Source: Thermoplasmatales archaeon SW_10_69_26 (GTDB lineage Archaea > Thermoplasmatota > SW-10-69-26). Taken from it: DNA of 64,000 bases. The stretch spans positions 25,667 to 89,666 of the forward strand of contig PXUB01000003.1 in assembly GCA_003009755.1 (NCBI GenBank), read 5' to 3'. Positions 47,711 through 57,030 of the stretch are shown here, one piece after another (the stretch's first letter is position 1; the number at the start of each line of letters is the position of its first letter). The notes below the pieces were generated by a model. That model saw only the letters and a program-made list of their open reading frames with translations, did not search any database and was not told the DNA's origin. A program made the position numbers and the translations under genes.

Positions 47711-50074
47711 TCACTCGCCGGTCGGCGGGGCGCTGGACGTCTCGCGGTTGCGGTCGGGGTCGTTGTCGAACGGGTCCACGTCGACCCACGTCTGTTGGCC
47801 CTGACCGAAGTCGAAGGCGTCCGTGTTCTCCGTGCTGAACACCGGCGGCTGACCCAGCTCGGAGCCGCCACCGAGCGTCCCGTCGGTCCGCGCGACGTCG
47901 AAGGTGTACACGGTCGCGATCGTGTCGCCAGAGCAGTCGAGGCTGCAGTCGTGGACGAACGACAGGGCGGACGTGAAGCCGCCCGTCGGCTCCCGGCACT
48001 GCGTCTCGAAGTCGCTGTCCAGGCCCAGGTCCTCGCCGGGCATCACGACGTTCGGGGCCGGGTCGTCACCGTTCGCTGCATCGGCGTAGGCCTGCAGGTC
48101 TGCGACGTTCGAGGCGATCTCGCTGGCGAGCGCCGAGTCCGCCCTCGGATCGCCGGGGCTCCACAGCTCGTGCACCGCGTTCGATCCGAGCACGAAGATC
48201 GTGTTGCCCTCGGGGTAGGGGGACGTCTGGCCGGTCTCCGTGTCGACGAACGTGGTGGGCTCGTTCAGGTAGACGAGCTGGGCCAGGCCGGTGTCGGCGC
48301 CGTACCCGGCGTCGACCATCATCTCGGTGTGCGTGGCTCCGCCGACGGCCGTGCAGCCCTGCCCAGGCGCGGGCTCGCCGCCCTCGACCCACATGTCCCA
48401 AAGCAGCGGGTAGGCGCCGGTCCCCTCGATCCCATCGACCTGGTACTTGGCGCCGAGGAACGCCTGGTCGTAGTCGCCGTCGTCGTTCTTATCGGTGAAC
48501 ATGCCGACCTTGCCCTCGGTCCACATCGTGCCGGGCCCGGGTCGGTTGGCGCTGTCCTGGTGGTCGGCCGAGGTCAGGTACAACCCGTCGTTGCCGGTGC
48601 CGAACCCGGCCAGGTCGGCGCCGGCGAAGTTCTCCAGCCCGCTGCCGGAGCGCTCGCCGGTCACGCCGAGGGCGACGTCACCGTCCACGATGTCCACCCA
48701 GTCGTCCACCGTGTCGACCTCCTCCGAGCTCGTCAGCGCCTGACACTCGGTGATGCTGCGCTCGAGGGCATCGTCCGTCAGCGACTGGCTGGTGTCCCCG
48801 AGAGTGCCGGCCGCTTCGGCGTTGGGTTCGACGCGGTCGGCCTTGGTGACCAGCGTCTGCGCCTCGTCGACCGACGACAGGTCTGGACCGCCGGGGAGGT
48901 CGGGAGCGTTGGACAGGACGTCGCCGGCCCGCTCTTCGACATCCTGCTGGACGGTGTCCGCGCCGTCGTTGGCCCACGTCCACGTCGTCGGGAACGAGGC
49001 CTGCTCGACGGCGGAGGCGGTCGGCGAGTACACGTCGAGGTCGTGCGCCATGTAGGGCAGCGAGGATCCGGCCTTGGGATCGAGAGCGAAGCCGGGTGCT
49101 CGCCCGTTGCAGTCCTGCTCGAGCACCGGGCCCGCCACCCAGTGCAGGATCTCGTAGTTGAACTCCGAGTTCCCGGTGCACGTCGCCGGGCACTGGATGC
49201 GGCCGTGCCAGGCTCCGCCCGAGGCCGGGCTGCAGACGTAGGCCGGGCTCTTGCACTCCTCGTCGTAGCTGCGGAACTCCGTATCGGAGTCCCGGGGCCC
49301 GAAGTAGGTGAGCTCGATCCCGCACGAGCCGATGTTGTTGATCGCGGCGAAGTCCCCGAACGGCTCGAACCCGCAGACCGCCGGGACGGCGCTGTCGGGG
49401 ATGTCCGCGGCGCCGATCATCGATTTCAGCCGTTCGCCGCTGATCGGGTTGCCCTCGTCGTCGTACAGGAACCCGACGAACGCCTGGTAGGGCTCCTGGG
49501 ACATCGGGCCGTTCATCTCCCAGGCGCCCGTCTGGGACTGGACGACGTGCGTGGCGAACGGGTAGTGCACGGCGACGTGGTAGGCCTGGGTGCGGTCGCC
49601 GTCCTCGTCGTCGGCGTCGTCGGCGCTGTCGGTGAGACCCAGCTCCTGACCGACGTCGTGGACGCCCTGCCAGACGGGGTCGACGAACGGCTGGTTGAAC
49701 CGCTCGATCGCCGTCCCCATGTAGTTGGCCACGTGGACGTCGAACCCGCCGATCCCCTCCGCCAACAGCTCTTGGTCGGAGGGTCCGGCTTGCTGGAGAC
49801 CCGTCCCCTCGTGGTAGACCAGCTCCCCGCAGAAGGCGTCCCCGGCGGTGGCCTCTCGGGCGGCCTCGGCGGAGATCTCGCCCTCGGACTCGTAGCAGTC
49901 CTCGGTCGCGACCCCGCGCTCGTAGGCCTCTTGGGGGACGGTTGGGTCGTCGGGATTCTCCTCGGCGCCCAGCCCGACCGTGTCTTCGTAGCCTGCGCTC
50001 AAGTGGCGTGCGCCCACGCTGGGCAGCACGCTGCCGATCAACAGCAGTGCAACGATGATCGCCTTCGTTCTCAC
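47711..50074 (-). CDS. large secreted protein of unknown function
   Basis: 787 residues from GTG 50074, where a signal peptide begins (TKAIIVALLLIGSVLPSVGA). The mature chain is acidic, with many cysteines in local pairs (CGFEPFGDFAAINNIGSCG, ECKSPAYVC, CPATC, CSLDCSG). Hints of beta structure and a histidine-rich AYHVAVHYPFATHVV, but no catalytic motif I can name. It has no membrane anchor at the C-terminus (ETSSAPPTGE). Possibly an extracellular enzyme or coat protein. An ATG at 50131 would lengthen the N-terminus without improving it. Confidence 0.65.
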   Translation of the reverse strand: MRTKAIIVALLLIGSVLPSVGARHLSAGYEDTVGLGAEENPDDPTVPQEAYERGVATEDCYESEGEISAEAAREATAGDAFCGELVYHEGTGLQQAGPSDQELLAEGIGGFDVHVANYMGTAIERFNQPFVDPVWQGVHDVGQELGLTDSADDADDEDGDRTQAYHVAVHYPFATHVVQSQTGAWEMNGPMSQEPYQAFVGFLYDDEGNPISGERLKSMIGAADIPDSAVPAVCGFEPFGDFAAINNIGSCGIELTYFGPRDSDTEFRSYDEECKSPAYVCSPASGGAWHGRIQCPATCTGNSEFNYEILHWVAGPVLEQDCNGRAPGFALDPKAGSSLPYMAHDLDVYSPTASAVEQASFPTTWTWANDGADTVQQDVEERAGDVLSNAPDLPGGPDLSSVDEAQTLVTKADRVEPNAEAAGTLGDTSQSLTDDALERSITECQALTSSEEVDTVDDWVDIVDGDVALGVTGERSGSGLENFAGADLAGFGTGNDGLYLTSADHQDSANRPGPGTMWTEGKVGMFTDKNDDGDYDQAFLGAKYQVDGIEGTGAYPLLWDMWVEGGEPAPGQGCTAVGGATHTEMMVDAGYGADTGLAQLVYLNEPTTFVDTETGQTSPYPEGNTIFVLGSNAVHELWSPGDPRADSALASEIASNVADLQAYADAANGDDPAPNVVMPGEDLGLDSDFETQCREPTGGFTSALSFVHDCSLDCSGDTIATVYTFDVARTDGTLGGGSELGQPPVFSTENTDAFDFGQGQQTWVDVDPFDNDPDRNRETSSAPPTGE

Positions 50075-50218
50075 CGTGGCGGACCTCCCAGGTCGGCCTC
50101 GCGCCCCTCCAGACGCATGGGAATCCATCACAAGGTCACGGTATGAGGGTTTCGGCCGACCCCTTGAACGCGGTGCCCAGCGGAAGCCTCAAACCCTCCC
50201 ACCCCCTCATCGGGACGT

Positions 50219-51064
50219 ATGCGAGTGGTGCTATGCCAGCGCGCCTCGACCGTCGGCGAGGTCAAGCCCAACCTCGCCCAGGCGCTCGAGGACGTCGCCG
50301 AGCACGGACCCGACGCCGACCTCGTCCTGTTCCCGGAGCTGTTCCTCACCGGGTACACGGCTGGCCAACGCCACCGCGAGCTGGCGCTCGATCTCGACGG
50401 CTCGGTGCTCGACGAGCTCGCCCGAGCCGCCCGCGAGCAGGGGACAGCGATCTTGATCGGCGGCCCCCGTCAGGGCGAGGACGGCACGCACAACAGCGCC
50501 TTCCTCCTCGCCCCCGACGGCCAGCGCCACGCCTACGACAAGGTGCACCTGCCGACGTTCGACGTGTTCGAGGAAGGACTGGTCTTCGAACCCGGCAACC
50601 GCGGCCTGATCGTCGACCTCGGCGACGTCACGCTCGGCATCGCCATCTGCTACGACCTGTTCTTCCCCGAGATCACCAAGGACCTGGCGATGCGCGGCGC
50701 CGACGTGCTCGCCACGATCTCGGCTGGACCCACGACGAGCAGCGACTACTTCGAGGCCGTGCTCCCCGCTCGCGCCCTCGAGACGACGAGCTTCGTGCTC
50801 TACGGCAACCTCGTGGGCACGCAGGGCGAAATCACGTTCGGCGGCGGCTCGCAGGCGATCAGCCCGCTGGGCGAGACCCTGATCGAGCCCGCCGGCCGAG
50901 ACGAGACCGTGCTCACCGCGGAGCTGGACCTCGACCACGTCGACCTGGCCCGCCGCAAACGCCCCGCGCTACGCGACACCCGCATGGCGCGCGGCCAGCC
51001 CGCCAAGGGCCAAGCCCCCTGGCCGACGACGCGCGAGGAGCTGGAGGACGCCGACGCGGACTAG
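50219..51064 (+). CDS. nitrilase-superfamily carbon-nitrogen hydrolase
   Basis: 281 residues. The Glu-Lys-Cys triad is complete: LVLFPELFLTGYTAGQRHRE (Glu), AYDKVHLPTFDVFEEG (Lys) and LGIAICYDLFFPEITKDLAM (Cys). Such enzymes hydrolyse amides of small molecules such as carbamoylputrescine, omega-amidase substrates or deaminated glutathione; the substrate is unknown. ctcaaacc lies ~28 bp before the ATG at 50219. The end overlaps a small convergent gene by 4 bp. Confidence 0.85.
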   Translation: MRVVLCQRASTVGEVKPNLAQALEDVAEHGPDADLVLFPELFLTGYTAGQRHRELALDLDGSVLDELARAAREQGTAILIGGPRQGEDGTHNSAFLLAPDGQRHAYDKVHLPTFDVFEEGLVFEPGNRGLIVDLGDVTLGIAICYDLFFPEITKDLAMRGADVLATISAGPTTSSDYFEAVLPARALETTSFVLYGNLVGTQGEITFGGGSQAISPLGETLIEPAGRDETVLTAELDLDHVDLARRKRPALRDTRMARGQPAKGQAPWPTTREELEDADAD

Positions 51065-51252
51065 GGCCGAGCGCGGAACTCGCCGTGCTGCATCCCCAGC
51101 CACATCATCAAGAGGCCGAAGACGACCATCGAGGGCAGCACCATCATGAAGATCGTGCTGGTCGTCATCGGCACGAAGGCGACCATCGCGATCGTCGCCA
51201 GGGCGATGACCGCCACGAACGTCCCCCACGTCACGGATCGGTTGAACTCCAT
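51061..51252 (-). CDS. 63-residue two-pass membrane protein
   Basis: MEFNRSVTWGTFVAVIALAT, with two hydrophobic segments (TFVAVIALATIAMVAFVPM, IFMMVLPSMVVFGLLMMWLG), Met-rich and ending GEFRARP. gtttatcg (51280-51287, minus) lies ~30 bp upstream of the ATG, so a genuine short gene is likely. Function unknown. Confidence 0.6.
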   Translation of the reverse strand: MEFNRSVTWGTFVAVIALATIAMVAFVPMTTSTIFMMVLPSMVVFGLLMMWLGMQHGEFRARP

Positions 51253-51337
51253 CACCAACGCCTAACGCCGGCCCCCGCGATAAACGTGCGCCCGTCCGCC
51301 GGCGGAACCTTCAACCTACGCTCCCCGTTGGAGGCTC

Positions 51338-52030
51338 GTGCGGTACGCCACGCTCGTCAGCGGCGGCAAGGACAGCTGCCTGGCCCACCACCTGGCCCGC
51401 GAGGACGGCTTCGAGCCGGTGGCCGGCATCGTGATCCGGCCCACCGATCCCGACAGCCACATGTTCCACGTCCCCAACCTCGACGTCGCCGTCGCCCAGG
51501 TCCAGGCCCTCGGCCTGGAGCCGATCGAGCTCGAGGCCCCGCCCGGCAAGGAGACCGAGACCGAGATCCTCGTCGACGCCTTCCAAGCCGCCCACGACCG
51601 AGGCGCGGAGACGATCGTGGCCGGCGCCGTCGCGTCCGAGTATCAGCGCGTGCGCGTCGAACGCGCCGCCGAGGAGGTCGGGCTCAAGGTCCACACCCCG
51701 CTGTGGCGCAAGGACCCCTGGCAGATCCTCGACCTGCTCGTCACCGGCGGCTACGACGTCCGCTTCTCGACGGTGGCCGCCTACGGGTTCGCGGAGCACT
51801 GGCTGGGCCGCCGCCTGGACGAGGACGCCCTCGAGGACCTGGCCGACCTCGAAGCCGCGTACGGCGTCCACCCGATCGGCGAAGGCGGCGAGTACGAGTC
51901 GCTCGTGCTGGACGCGCCCGGCTTCCAACGCCGCATCGATGTCCTGGACACCGCGTCCACGTTCCAGCGCGACCGCGGGGAGTGGTCCGTCACCGAGCAC
52001 CAGCTCGTCGACCCCGACCCGCCCGCCTGA
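51338..52030 (+). CDS. dph6: diphthine-ammonia ligase
   Basis: 230 residues. RYATLVSGGKDSCLAHHLAR is the PP-loop for ATP pyrophosphatase chemistry, and VAGAVASEYQRVRVERAAEE with PIGEGGEYESLVLDAPGFQR are specific for the Dph6/COG2102 family. It amidates diphthine on elongation factor 2, the last step of diphthamide synthesis in archaea and eukaryotes. GTG start. Confidence 0.88.
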   Translation: MRYATLVSGGKDSCLAHHLAREDGFEPVAGIVIRPTDPDSHMFHVPNLDVAVAQVQALGLEPIELEAPPGKETETEILVDAFQAAHDRGAETIVAGAVASEYQRVRVERAAEEVGLKVHTPLWRKDPWQILDLLVTGGYDVRFSTVAAYGFAEHWLGRRLDEDALEDLADLEAAYGVHPIGEGGEYESLVLDAPGFQRRIDVLDTASTFQRDRGEWSVTEHQLVDPDPPA

Positions 52031-52038
52031 GGCCAGAA

Positions 52039-52046
52039 CGTTTTTC
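52039..52046 (+). promoter_or_regulatory. T-rich promoter element of the PfkB gene
   Basis: agaacgtttttcgcagc; the T run is 26-31 bp before the ATG at 52071. Confidence 0.55.
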
Positions 52047-52070
52047 GCAGCCCCACGCTTGCGAGACTGG

Positions 52071-52997
52071 ATGGCCGAGGACGCCGCCGACGTGCTGGTC
52101 GCCGGGACCGTCGCCTACGACACCGTCGAGACCCCCTTCGAGGACGTGCAGAAAGCCCTGGGCGGCTCGGCGACGTACTTCGCGAGCGCCGCCAGCCTGT
52201 TCACCACGACGCACGTCGTCAGCGTCGTCGGCGGCGACTTCGAGATGGGCGAGCTCACGTTCCTCCGCGACCGCGGGGTCGACCTCTCCGGGATCGAGGT
52301 CATCGAAGACGGCGAGACCTTCCACTGGTCCGGCGAGTACCACTACGACATGAACACCCGGACCACGCACGCTACCGACCTCAACGTGCTCGAGGGTTTC
52401 GACCCGCACATCCCCGAGGACGCCCGCGACGTGGACCAGGTGTTCCTCGCCAACGTCGACCCCGAGCTGCAGCTCGAGATCCTCGACCAGCTCGAGGGCG
52501 ACCCCTTCGTCGCCGCCGACACGATGAACTTCTGGATCGAGGGCAAGCCCGAGGCCCTCAAGGACGTGCTCGCTCGCGTCGACGCGCTGCTGATCAACGA
52601 CGAGGAGGCGCGCGAGATGGCCGACACCCCCCACCTAACGGAGGCCATGCGCCGCATCCAGGGCCTGGGCCCCGACGTGGTCGTGGTGAAGAAGGGCGAA
52701 CACGGCTGCGTGCTCGCCAACGGCCAGGACTGGTTCTCCGCGCCCGCCTTCCTCCACGCCGACGTCAACGATCCCACCGGCGCCGGCGACGCCTTCGCTG
52801 GCGGGTTCCTCGGCACGCTGGCCGCCGCCGACGAGATGGACGACGACGCGCTGCGCAAAGCTGCCGTCTACGGCACCGCCAGCGCCTCGATCGTGATCGA
52901 GGACTTCGGCCCCGCCCAGCTCGAGAACGCCGACCGATCGCTCATCGAGAAGCGCGCCAAGCGGCTCGCGAGCTTCGCCCAGTTCCCCGAGATCTGA
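52071..52997 (+). CDS. PfkB/ribokinase-family sugar or nucleoside kinase
   Basis: 308 residues. The catalytic DPTGAGDAFAGGFLGTLAAA near residue 235 is diagnostic, and KALGGSATYFASAASLFTTT near 30 is the substrate motif. It also has VVVVKKGEHGCVL. Family members phosphorylate ribose, fructose-1-phosphate, nucleosides and others; this one is not assignable. It sits 40 bp after dph6 but has its own promoter element. Confidence 0.85.
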   Translation: MAEDAADVLVAGTVAYDTVETPFEDVQKALGGSATYFASAASLFTTTHVVSVVGGDFEMGELTFLRDRGVDLSGIEVIEDGETFHWSGEYHYDMNTRTTHATDLNVLEGFDPHIPEDARDVDQVFLANVDPELQLEILDQLEGDPFVAADTMNFWIEGKPEALKDVLARVDALLINDEEAREMADTPHLTEAMRRIQGLGPDVVVVKKGEHGCVLANGQDWFSAPAFLHADVNDPTGAGDAFAGGFLGTLAAADEMDDDALRKAAVYGTASASIVIEDFGPAQLENADRSLIEKRAKRLASFAQFPEI

Positions 52998-53112
52998 GCG
53001 GACGCAGCTGGGCGAACACGCAGAGGAGAGCCAAGCACAGGCAAGCAGAGGGAGCAAGGGCCCGGGCTGAGGGCAGCCGAAGCGCTGACCTGGCGGCGAC
53101 GAGCCGCTGGCC

Positions 53113-54414
53113 TCACCCCTCGGCCTCGGTGACGAGATCTGTGGCCGCCTGCTCGGCGTCGGCCACGACCGTCCCGACGTCGAGGCGCTCGTGCTCGCCC
53201 TCGTGGTAGACGACCTCCCCGTCGGCGATCGTCGTCCGCACGTCCCCGCCGCGCGCGGCGTACACCGCCTGCGAGACGGGGTCGTGCATCGGTCGAAGGT
53301 GCGGCCGGTCGGTGTCGAGCAACGCGAGGTCCGCCCAGGCTCCCTGCTGGACGCGGCCGGCGTCGGTGAACCCCAGCGCGTGGGCACCGGCGCGGGTCGC
53401 CATCGCCAAGGCCTGCCCGGCGGGCAGCTGCTCGGCGTCCCAGCGGTGGTGCTTGTGCGTCAACGCCGCGCGCTTGGCCTCCTGCAACACGTCGATGCGG
53501 TTGTTGCTCGCCGGCCCGTCGGTTCCCACCGCGACCGTGGCGCCGGCGGCGAGAAGCTCGGGCACGGGCGTGGTGCCGCCGGTCGCCAGCTTCTGGTTCG
53601 CCGTCGGGCAATGGGCCACGCTGGCGCCGGCGTCGGCGACGCGTTCGGCCTCGGCCCGCGTCATCCAGCCGCAGTGGGCGAGGATCGATCGCTCGGTCAG
53701 GCAGCCGTGCTCGTCCAGGTGAGCCAGCGGTCGCAGACCGTGCTCGGCCTCGGCCTCGTAGACCTCCTGCATCGTCTCCGCGACGTGGATCTGGATGCTG
53801 GCCCCGTGCTCGTCGGCCAGCTCGGCCACCGTCTCCAACGTCTCGGCGCTCGTCGAGTACACGGCGTGGGGCGCCAGGCTCGCCCGCACGCGGCCCTCGC
53901 CGGGCGGACGCTCTCGCAGGAGGGTCTTCGTGTTGGCCAGCACCTCCTCGGGGCGGCCTTCCGCTGTGGGTTGGTCGACGATCGAGGCGCCGGCCAGGCA
54001 GGCCAGCCCGGCCTCCTCGGCGGCTCGGGCCACGTCCTCGGCGAACAGGTACATGTCCGCGAACGCCGTGATGCCCGCCTCGATCATCTCGGCGGCCGCC
54101 AACCGAGCCCCGGCGTGCACGTGATCGCCCGTGAGGTGGGCCTCGACGGGCCAGATCGCCCGCTCGAGCCACGGCTGCAGGGGCAGATCGTCGGCGTAGC
54201 CACGCAGCACCGTCATCGCGGCGTGCCCGTGCGCGTTCACCAGACCCGGCACGAGCAGGTCGCCCCCGCCCTCGATGACGCGATCGGCCTCGGGCCGGGC
54301 CTGCCCGATCTCGCGGACGCGGCCCTCGTCGACGACGACGGACACGTCCTCGCGGATTCTGGGGCCCTGAGGAGCGGGGTCGAGCACGGTGACCTGGTCG
54401 ATGCGCAGGGACAC
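53113..54414 (-). CDS. amidohydrolase of the SAH/MTA deaminase-chlorohydrolase group
   Basis: 433 residues. Metal residues: HxH in LVNAHGHAAMTVLRGYADDL, His in SIQIHVAETMQEVYEAEAEH, His in SILAHCGWMTRAEAERV and Asp in VAVGTDGPASNNRIDVLQEA. Archaeal members of this group deaminate S-adenosylhomocysteine or methylthioadenosine as part of SAM salvage. GTG start. The ~115 bp between it and the PfkB stop is convergent spacer with A/G-rich runs. Confidence 0.88.
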   Translation of the reverse strand: MSLRIDQVTVLDPAPQGPRIREDVSVVVDEGRVREIGQARPEADRVIEGGGDLLVPGLVNAHGHAAMTVLRGYADDLPLQPWLERAIWPVEAHLTGDHVHAGARLAAAEMIEAGITAFADMYLFAEDVARAAEEAGLACLAGASIVDQPTAEGRPEEVLANTKTLLRERPPGEGRVRASLAPHAVYSTSAETLETVAELADEHGASIQIHVAETMQEVYEAEAEHGLRPLAHLDEHGCLTERSILAHCGWMTRAEAERVADAGASVAHCPTANQKLATGGTTPVPELLAAGATVAVGTDGPASNNRIDVLQEAKRAALTHKHHRWDAEQLPAGQALAMATRAGAHALGFTDAGRVQQGAWADLALLDTDRPHLRPMHDPVSQAVYAARGGDVRTTIADGEVVYHEGEHERLDVGTVVADAEQAATDLVTEAEG

Positions 54415-54530
54415 GTGGACCCCAAGCGGGGTCTCAAGAAGAAGGTGTTCGCAACCTCACCCGAGGGGTGAGCAACCGGGGACCGACGCGTGCTCGCAGC
54501 CGGCGTCGGTCCCCGCGAACGCAAGCGGCC

Positions 54531-55247
54531 TCAGACGGTGGCGGCCTGGCGCGGCTTCTCCTCGACCTCTTCGGCCTTCAGCACGCGGCGGCCGCCCTCC
54601 TCGACGACGTTGCCGTCGAAGCGGTAGGTCGTGCCCTCCTCGATCGGGAGCTTGGCGGGCACGGACACGCGGCCCTGGCCCGACGTGCCGTCGGGGGTCT
54701 CGATGTCGAGCAGAGCCTTCTCGCCGCTGGAGAGGACCTCGGTGACGCGGCCGGTGACCTCGACGTGGGCGCCCTCGTTGCGGGCGATCTCGTCGGGCTC
54801 GACCTGCTTCTTGTAGGGCTGGCCCTGAACCCAGAGGCTCTGGAAGGAGCGATCCAGGCGGCTGACGAGGGACGGGTGCACCGTCTCGAGGGCCAGCGTG
54901 CCGGCCTTCACCGGGCCGGTGCAGAAGATCGCGCGACCGGACCCGACGACGAAGTTGCCCTTCGCCTCCTCGTGGATCCGGATCTCGCAATCCTGCTCCA
55001 TCGAGCTCGGGAGCTTGGCGCCGGGGGCGACGAGCACGCGGCTGCCGTGCGGCACGTTCACGTCCTCGAGCGAGGTCGTGACGATGCCCGGAGGCTCGTC
55101 GCTCGCGAACTCAACGAGGTCCCAGTCCTTCGTGAGCGAGGCTCGCTCGTCGTTGCGGACGCGACGGATCGCCACCTCGAAGGCGAACGCGGTCGCGGCC
55201 ACGCCAACGACGAAACCGATCGTCGTCCAGAGAACGTCTACGGGCAT
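54531..55247 (-). CDS. membrane-anchored protein with OB-like C-terminal domain
   Basis: 238 residues. A single N-terminal membrane helix (LWTTIGFVVGVAATAFAFEV) precedes an acidic soluble part. A middle beta region (PHGSRVLVAPGAKLPSSMEQ, EAKGNFVVGSGRAIFCTGPV) reads like a bactofilin- or cupin-type strand array, and the end (AHVEVTGRVTEVLSSGEKAL, YRFDGNVVEEGGRRVLKAEE) resembles an OB fold. No known function. Confidence 0.6.
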   Translation of the reverse strand: MPVDVLWTTIGFVVGVAATAFAFEVAIRRVRNDERASLTKDWDLVEFASDEPPGIVTTSLEDVNVPHGSRVLVAPGAKLPSSMEQDCEIRIHEEAKGNFVVGSGRAIFCTGPVKAGTLALETVHPSLVSRLDRSFQSLWVQGQPYKKQVEPDEIARNEGAHVEVTGRVTEVLSSGEKALLDIETPDGTSGQGRVSVPAKLPIEEGTTYRFDGNVVEEGGRRVLKAEEVEEKPRQAATV

Positions 55248-55358
55248 CCCATCCCTCGTTCTCCCTTGACGGCCGGCCGCATCAAAAGGGTTGCCTTTTC
55301 GATGCAGGTCTCAGGGGAGAGGTTGCGGAGGCTCAACCGAAGCTGGAGGTACCGATCC

Positions 55359-56219
55359 CTAGTACAGGTATCGAAGCGTGTAGTCGATGCCGACGTTCTG
55401 GTCCGAGGTCACGTACACCCACGCCGCGCCGTCCGGCGGGAAACACACCCGCGGGAAGTCCCGTGCCTGCTCGCAGTGGGTGCCCTCGATCCGGTCCAAC
55501 TCCTCCGTGTAGAAATCCGCATGCAGCGGTGATTCGAGTCCCACCGGAGGACGGAACCCGCCCACACGCAGATCCTCGTTCGTCAACCGAAGCCGCTGTT
55601 CCCCTGTCGCCGGGGAGTCCAGCTTGACCCAGTCACCGTCGACACCGCTTGCGGAACCCGGACCGGCAACCCGACTAAGGCCCACCGGCGCCGGCCCCGT
55701 CTCCAGGTCCTGACCGACCAGGAAGGACCCGCGTTCCACCTGCTCGTACCGCGTCACCGACAGATTGTAGCTCTCCGCCTCGATCCGGAGCGTCCAGCTC
55801 CCCGTCTGGTTCACGGGCTGGTAAATGAACTTGCGGGTGAAGTTGCTCCGCCAAGGCGTGTCGGTCTGGCAGGTCATGTACCCCGCCTCGGCCTGGAAAT
55901 CATACCCGGGGGCATACAGGCAGAAGTCGGGGCCGCCCGGAGCCCCTTCCGGGTTCTGGGAAACGAACATGAGGGTTTGGTCACCGGTTGCATTGACCCG
56001 ATACCAGTCCTCGTCGTCCCCGTTGGCGCCGTCGATGCCTCCCTGGCATCGGAGGACGGGAGGCTCGAGGTAGGCACCAGGGAACTCGGCGTCGCTGCCG
56101 GTGCCACAATCATCCTGTGCCGCTGCTGTCGCAGCGTTCGCGGCAGATCCTACGAGTCCGCCTCCCAGCAAGAGGGAGGTGAGGCAGACGATACCGGCCA
56201 GCGATCGGGCGAGCTCCAC
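55359..56219 (-). CDS. secreted protein with PPC-like domains
   Basis: 286 residues from a GTG. Signal peptide SLAGIVCLTSLLLGGGLVGS. Two beta domains resemble pre-peptidase C-terminal modules: GDDEDWYRVNATGDQTLMFV then SWTLRIEAESYNLSVTRYEQ, and DGDWVKLDSPATGEQRLRL to VGIDYTLRYLY. Four or five cysteines. Probably an exported binding or accessory protein with no catalytic site. ggctaaacctatcc lies ~35 bp upstream. Confidence 0.65.
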   Translation of the reverse strand: MELARSLAGIVCLTSLLLGGGLVGSAANAATAAAQDDCGTGSDAEFPGAYLEPPVLRCQGGIDGANGDDEDWYRVNATGDQTLMFVSQNPEGAPGGPDFCLYAPGYDFQAEAGYMTCQTDTPWRSNFTRKFIYQPVNQTGSWTLRIEAESYNLSVTRYEQVERGSFLVGQDLETGPAPVGLSRVAGPGSASGVDGDWVKLDSPATGEQRLRLTNEDLRVGGFRPPVGLESPLHADFYTEELDRIEGTHCEQARDFPRVCFPPDGAAWVYVTSDQNVGIDYTLRYLY

Positions 56220-56357
56220 TCGATAGCCTCCCGCGGCTCTGTTGAAGGCTTTGGATAGGTTTAGCCTCTGTTGTCTCGGAGGGTTGCCACGGATGGTAGC
56301 CCTCGCGGATCGACAACGGGCCGGAGCCGAGCCGAGGAAGGCCGTGGGGTATCGGCC

Positions 56358-56669
56358 TTACTGCCTCAGCATGATCTCGATGTTGACGTTGTCGGGGACC
56401 TGGATGCGCATCAGCTGGCGCAGGGCGCGCTCGTCGGCGTCGATGTCGATCAGCCGCTTGTGGACGCGCATCTCCCAGTGATCCCACGTCTCCGAGCCCT
56501 CGCCGTCGGGGGCCTTGCGCGTGGGGACGGTCAGGCGCTTCGTCGGGAGCGGGACGGGTCCGCGCATCGCCACACCGGTCCGTTCGGCGATGGATTGGAT
56601 CTGTCCGCAGACCTCCTCGAGCTTGTCGTGGTCGATGCCGGCCAGCGAGATGCGTGCACTTTGTGCCAT
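56358..56669 (-). CDS. rps10: 30S ribosomal protein S10
   Basis: 103 residues: [40 protein letters not shown], and [20 protein letters not shown] match archaeal S10, which sits in the head of the small subunit. In many archaea it follows the EF-1A gene; here neither neighbour is a translation gene. The TATA-like atgcttatgcg (56770-56777, minus) lies ~105 bp upstream, so a leader is likely. Confidence 0.95.
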   Translation of the reverse strand: MAQSARISLAGIDHDKLEEVCGQIQSIAERTGVAMRGPVPLPTKRLTVPTRKAPDGEGSETWDHWEMRVHKRLIDIDADERALRQLMRIQVPDNVNIEIMLRQ

Positions 56670-56794
56670 GGTGCTTCCCTCGTGGGGGTGTTTCAGCCCC
56701 GAATTCCCTCGCGAGCCTGGCAGGGCCCGGGAGCAACCTCGAGGCTGACGAGACCAGGCGAGGCCCACGCATAAGCATTGGGGCCCGGGCAGCT

Positions 56795-56963
56795 CGGGCT
56801 GTCTCGTTAAGCAGGGGCCGCGAAGGACACGAAGGATCGCCAAGGCCACGAAGGCCCTGTGACTCGCCGCCGGGCGGCCTTGTCACGGCAGCTGCTCCCC
56901 GTTGTGCCCTGGCGTCCCTTCGCGTCCTTGGTGGTCCCCCCCGTCTCTTATCCTTACATCGCG
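56795..56963. repeat. dispersed imperfect-palindrome repeat, copy 3
   Basis: The third copy, closest to copy 1 at its left end (cgggctgtctcgttaagcag) and ending ttatccttacatcgcgcg. It separates the divergent S10 and HDAC-family genes. Its left arm aaggacacgaaggatcgcca and the complement of its right arm (aaggacgcgaagggacgcca) differ at three of 20 positions. Confidence 0.75.
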
Positions 56964-57030
56964 CGGGCAGGTCGCCCTGTCGGACCGACGCGCGGGCAAG
57001 GCCCTTCACGGGCGAGCAGCTTGCGCTGGC

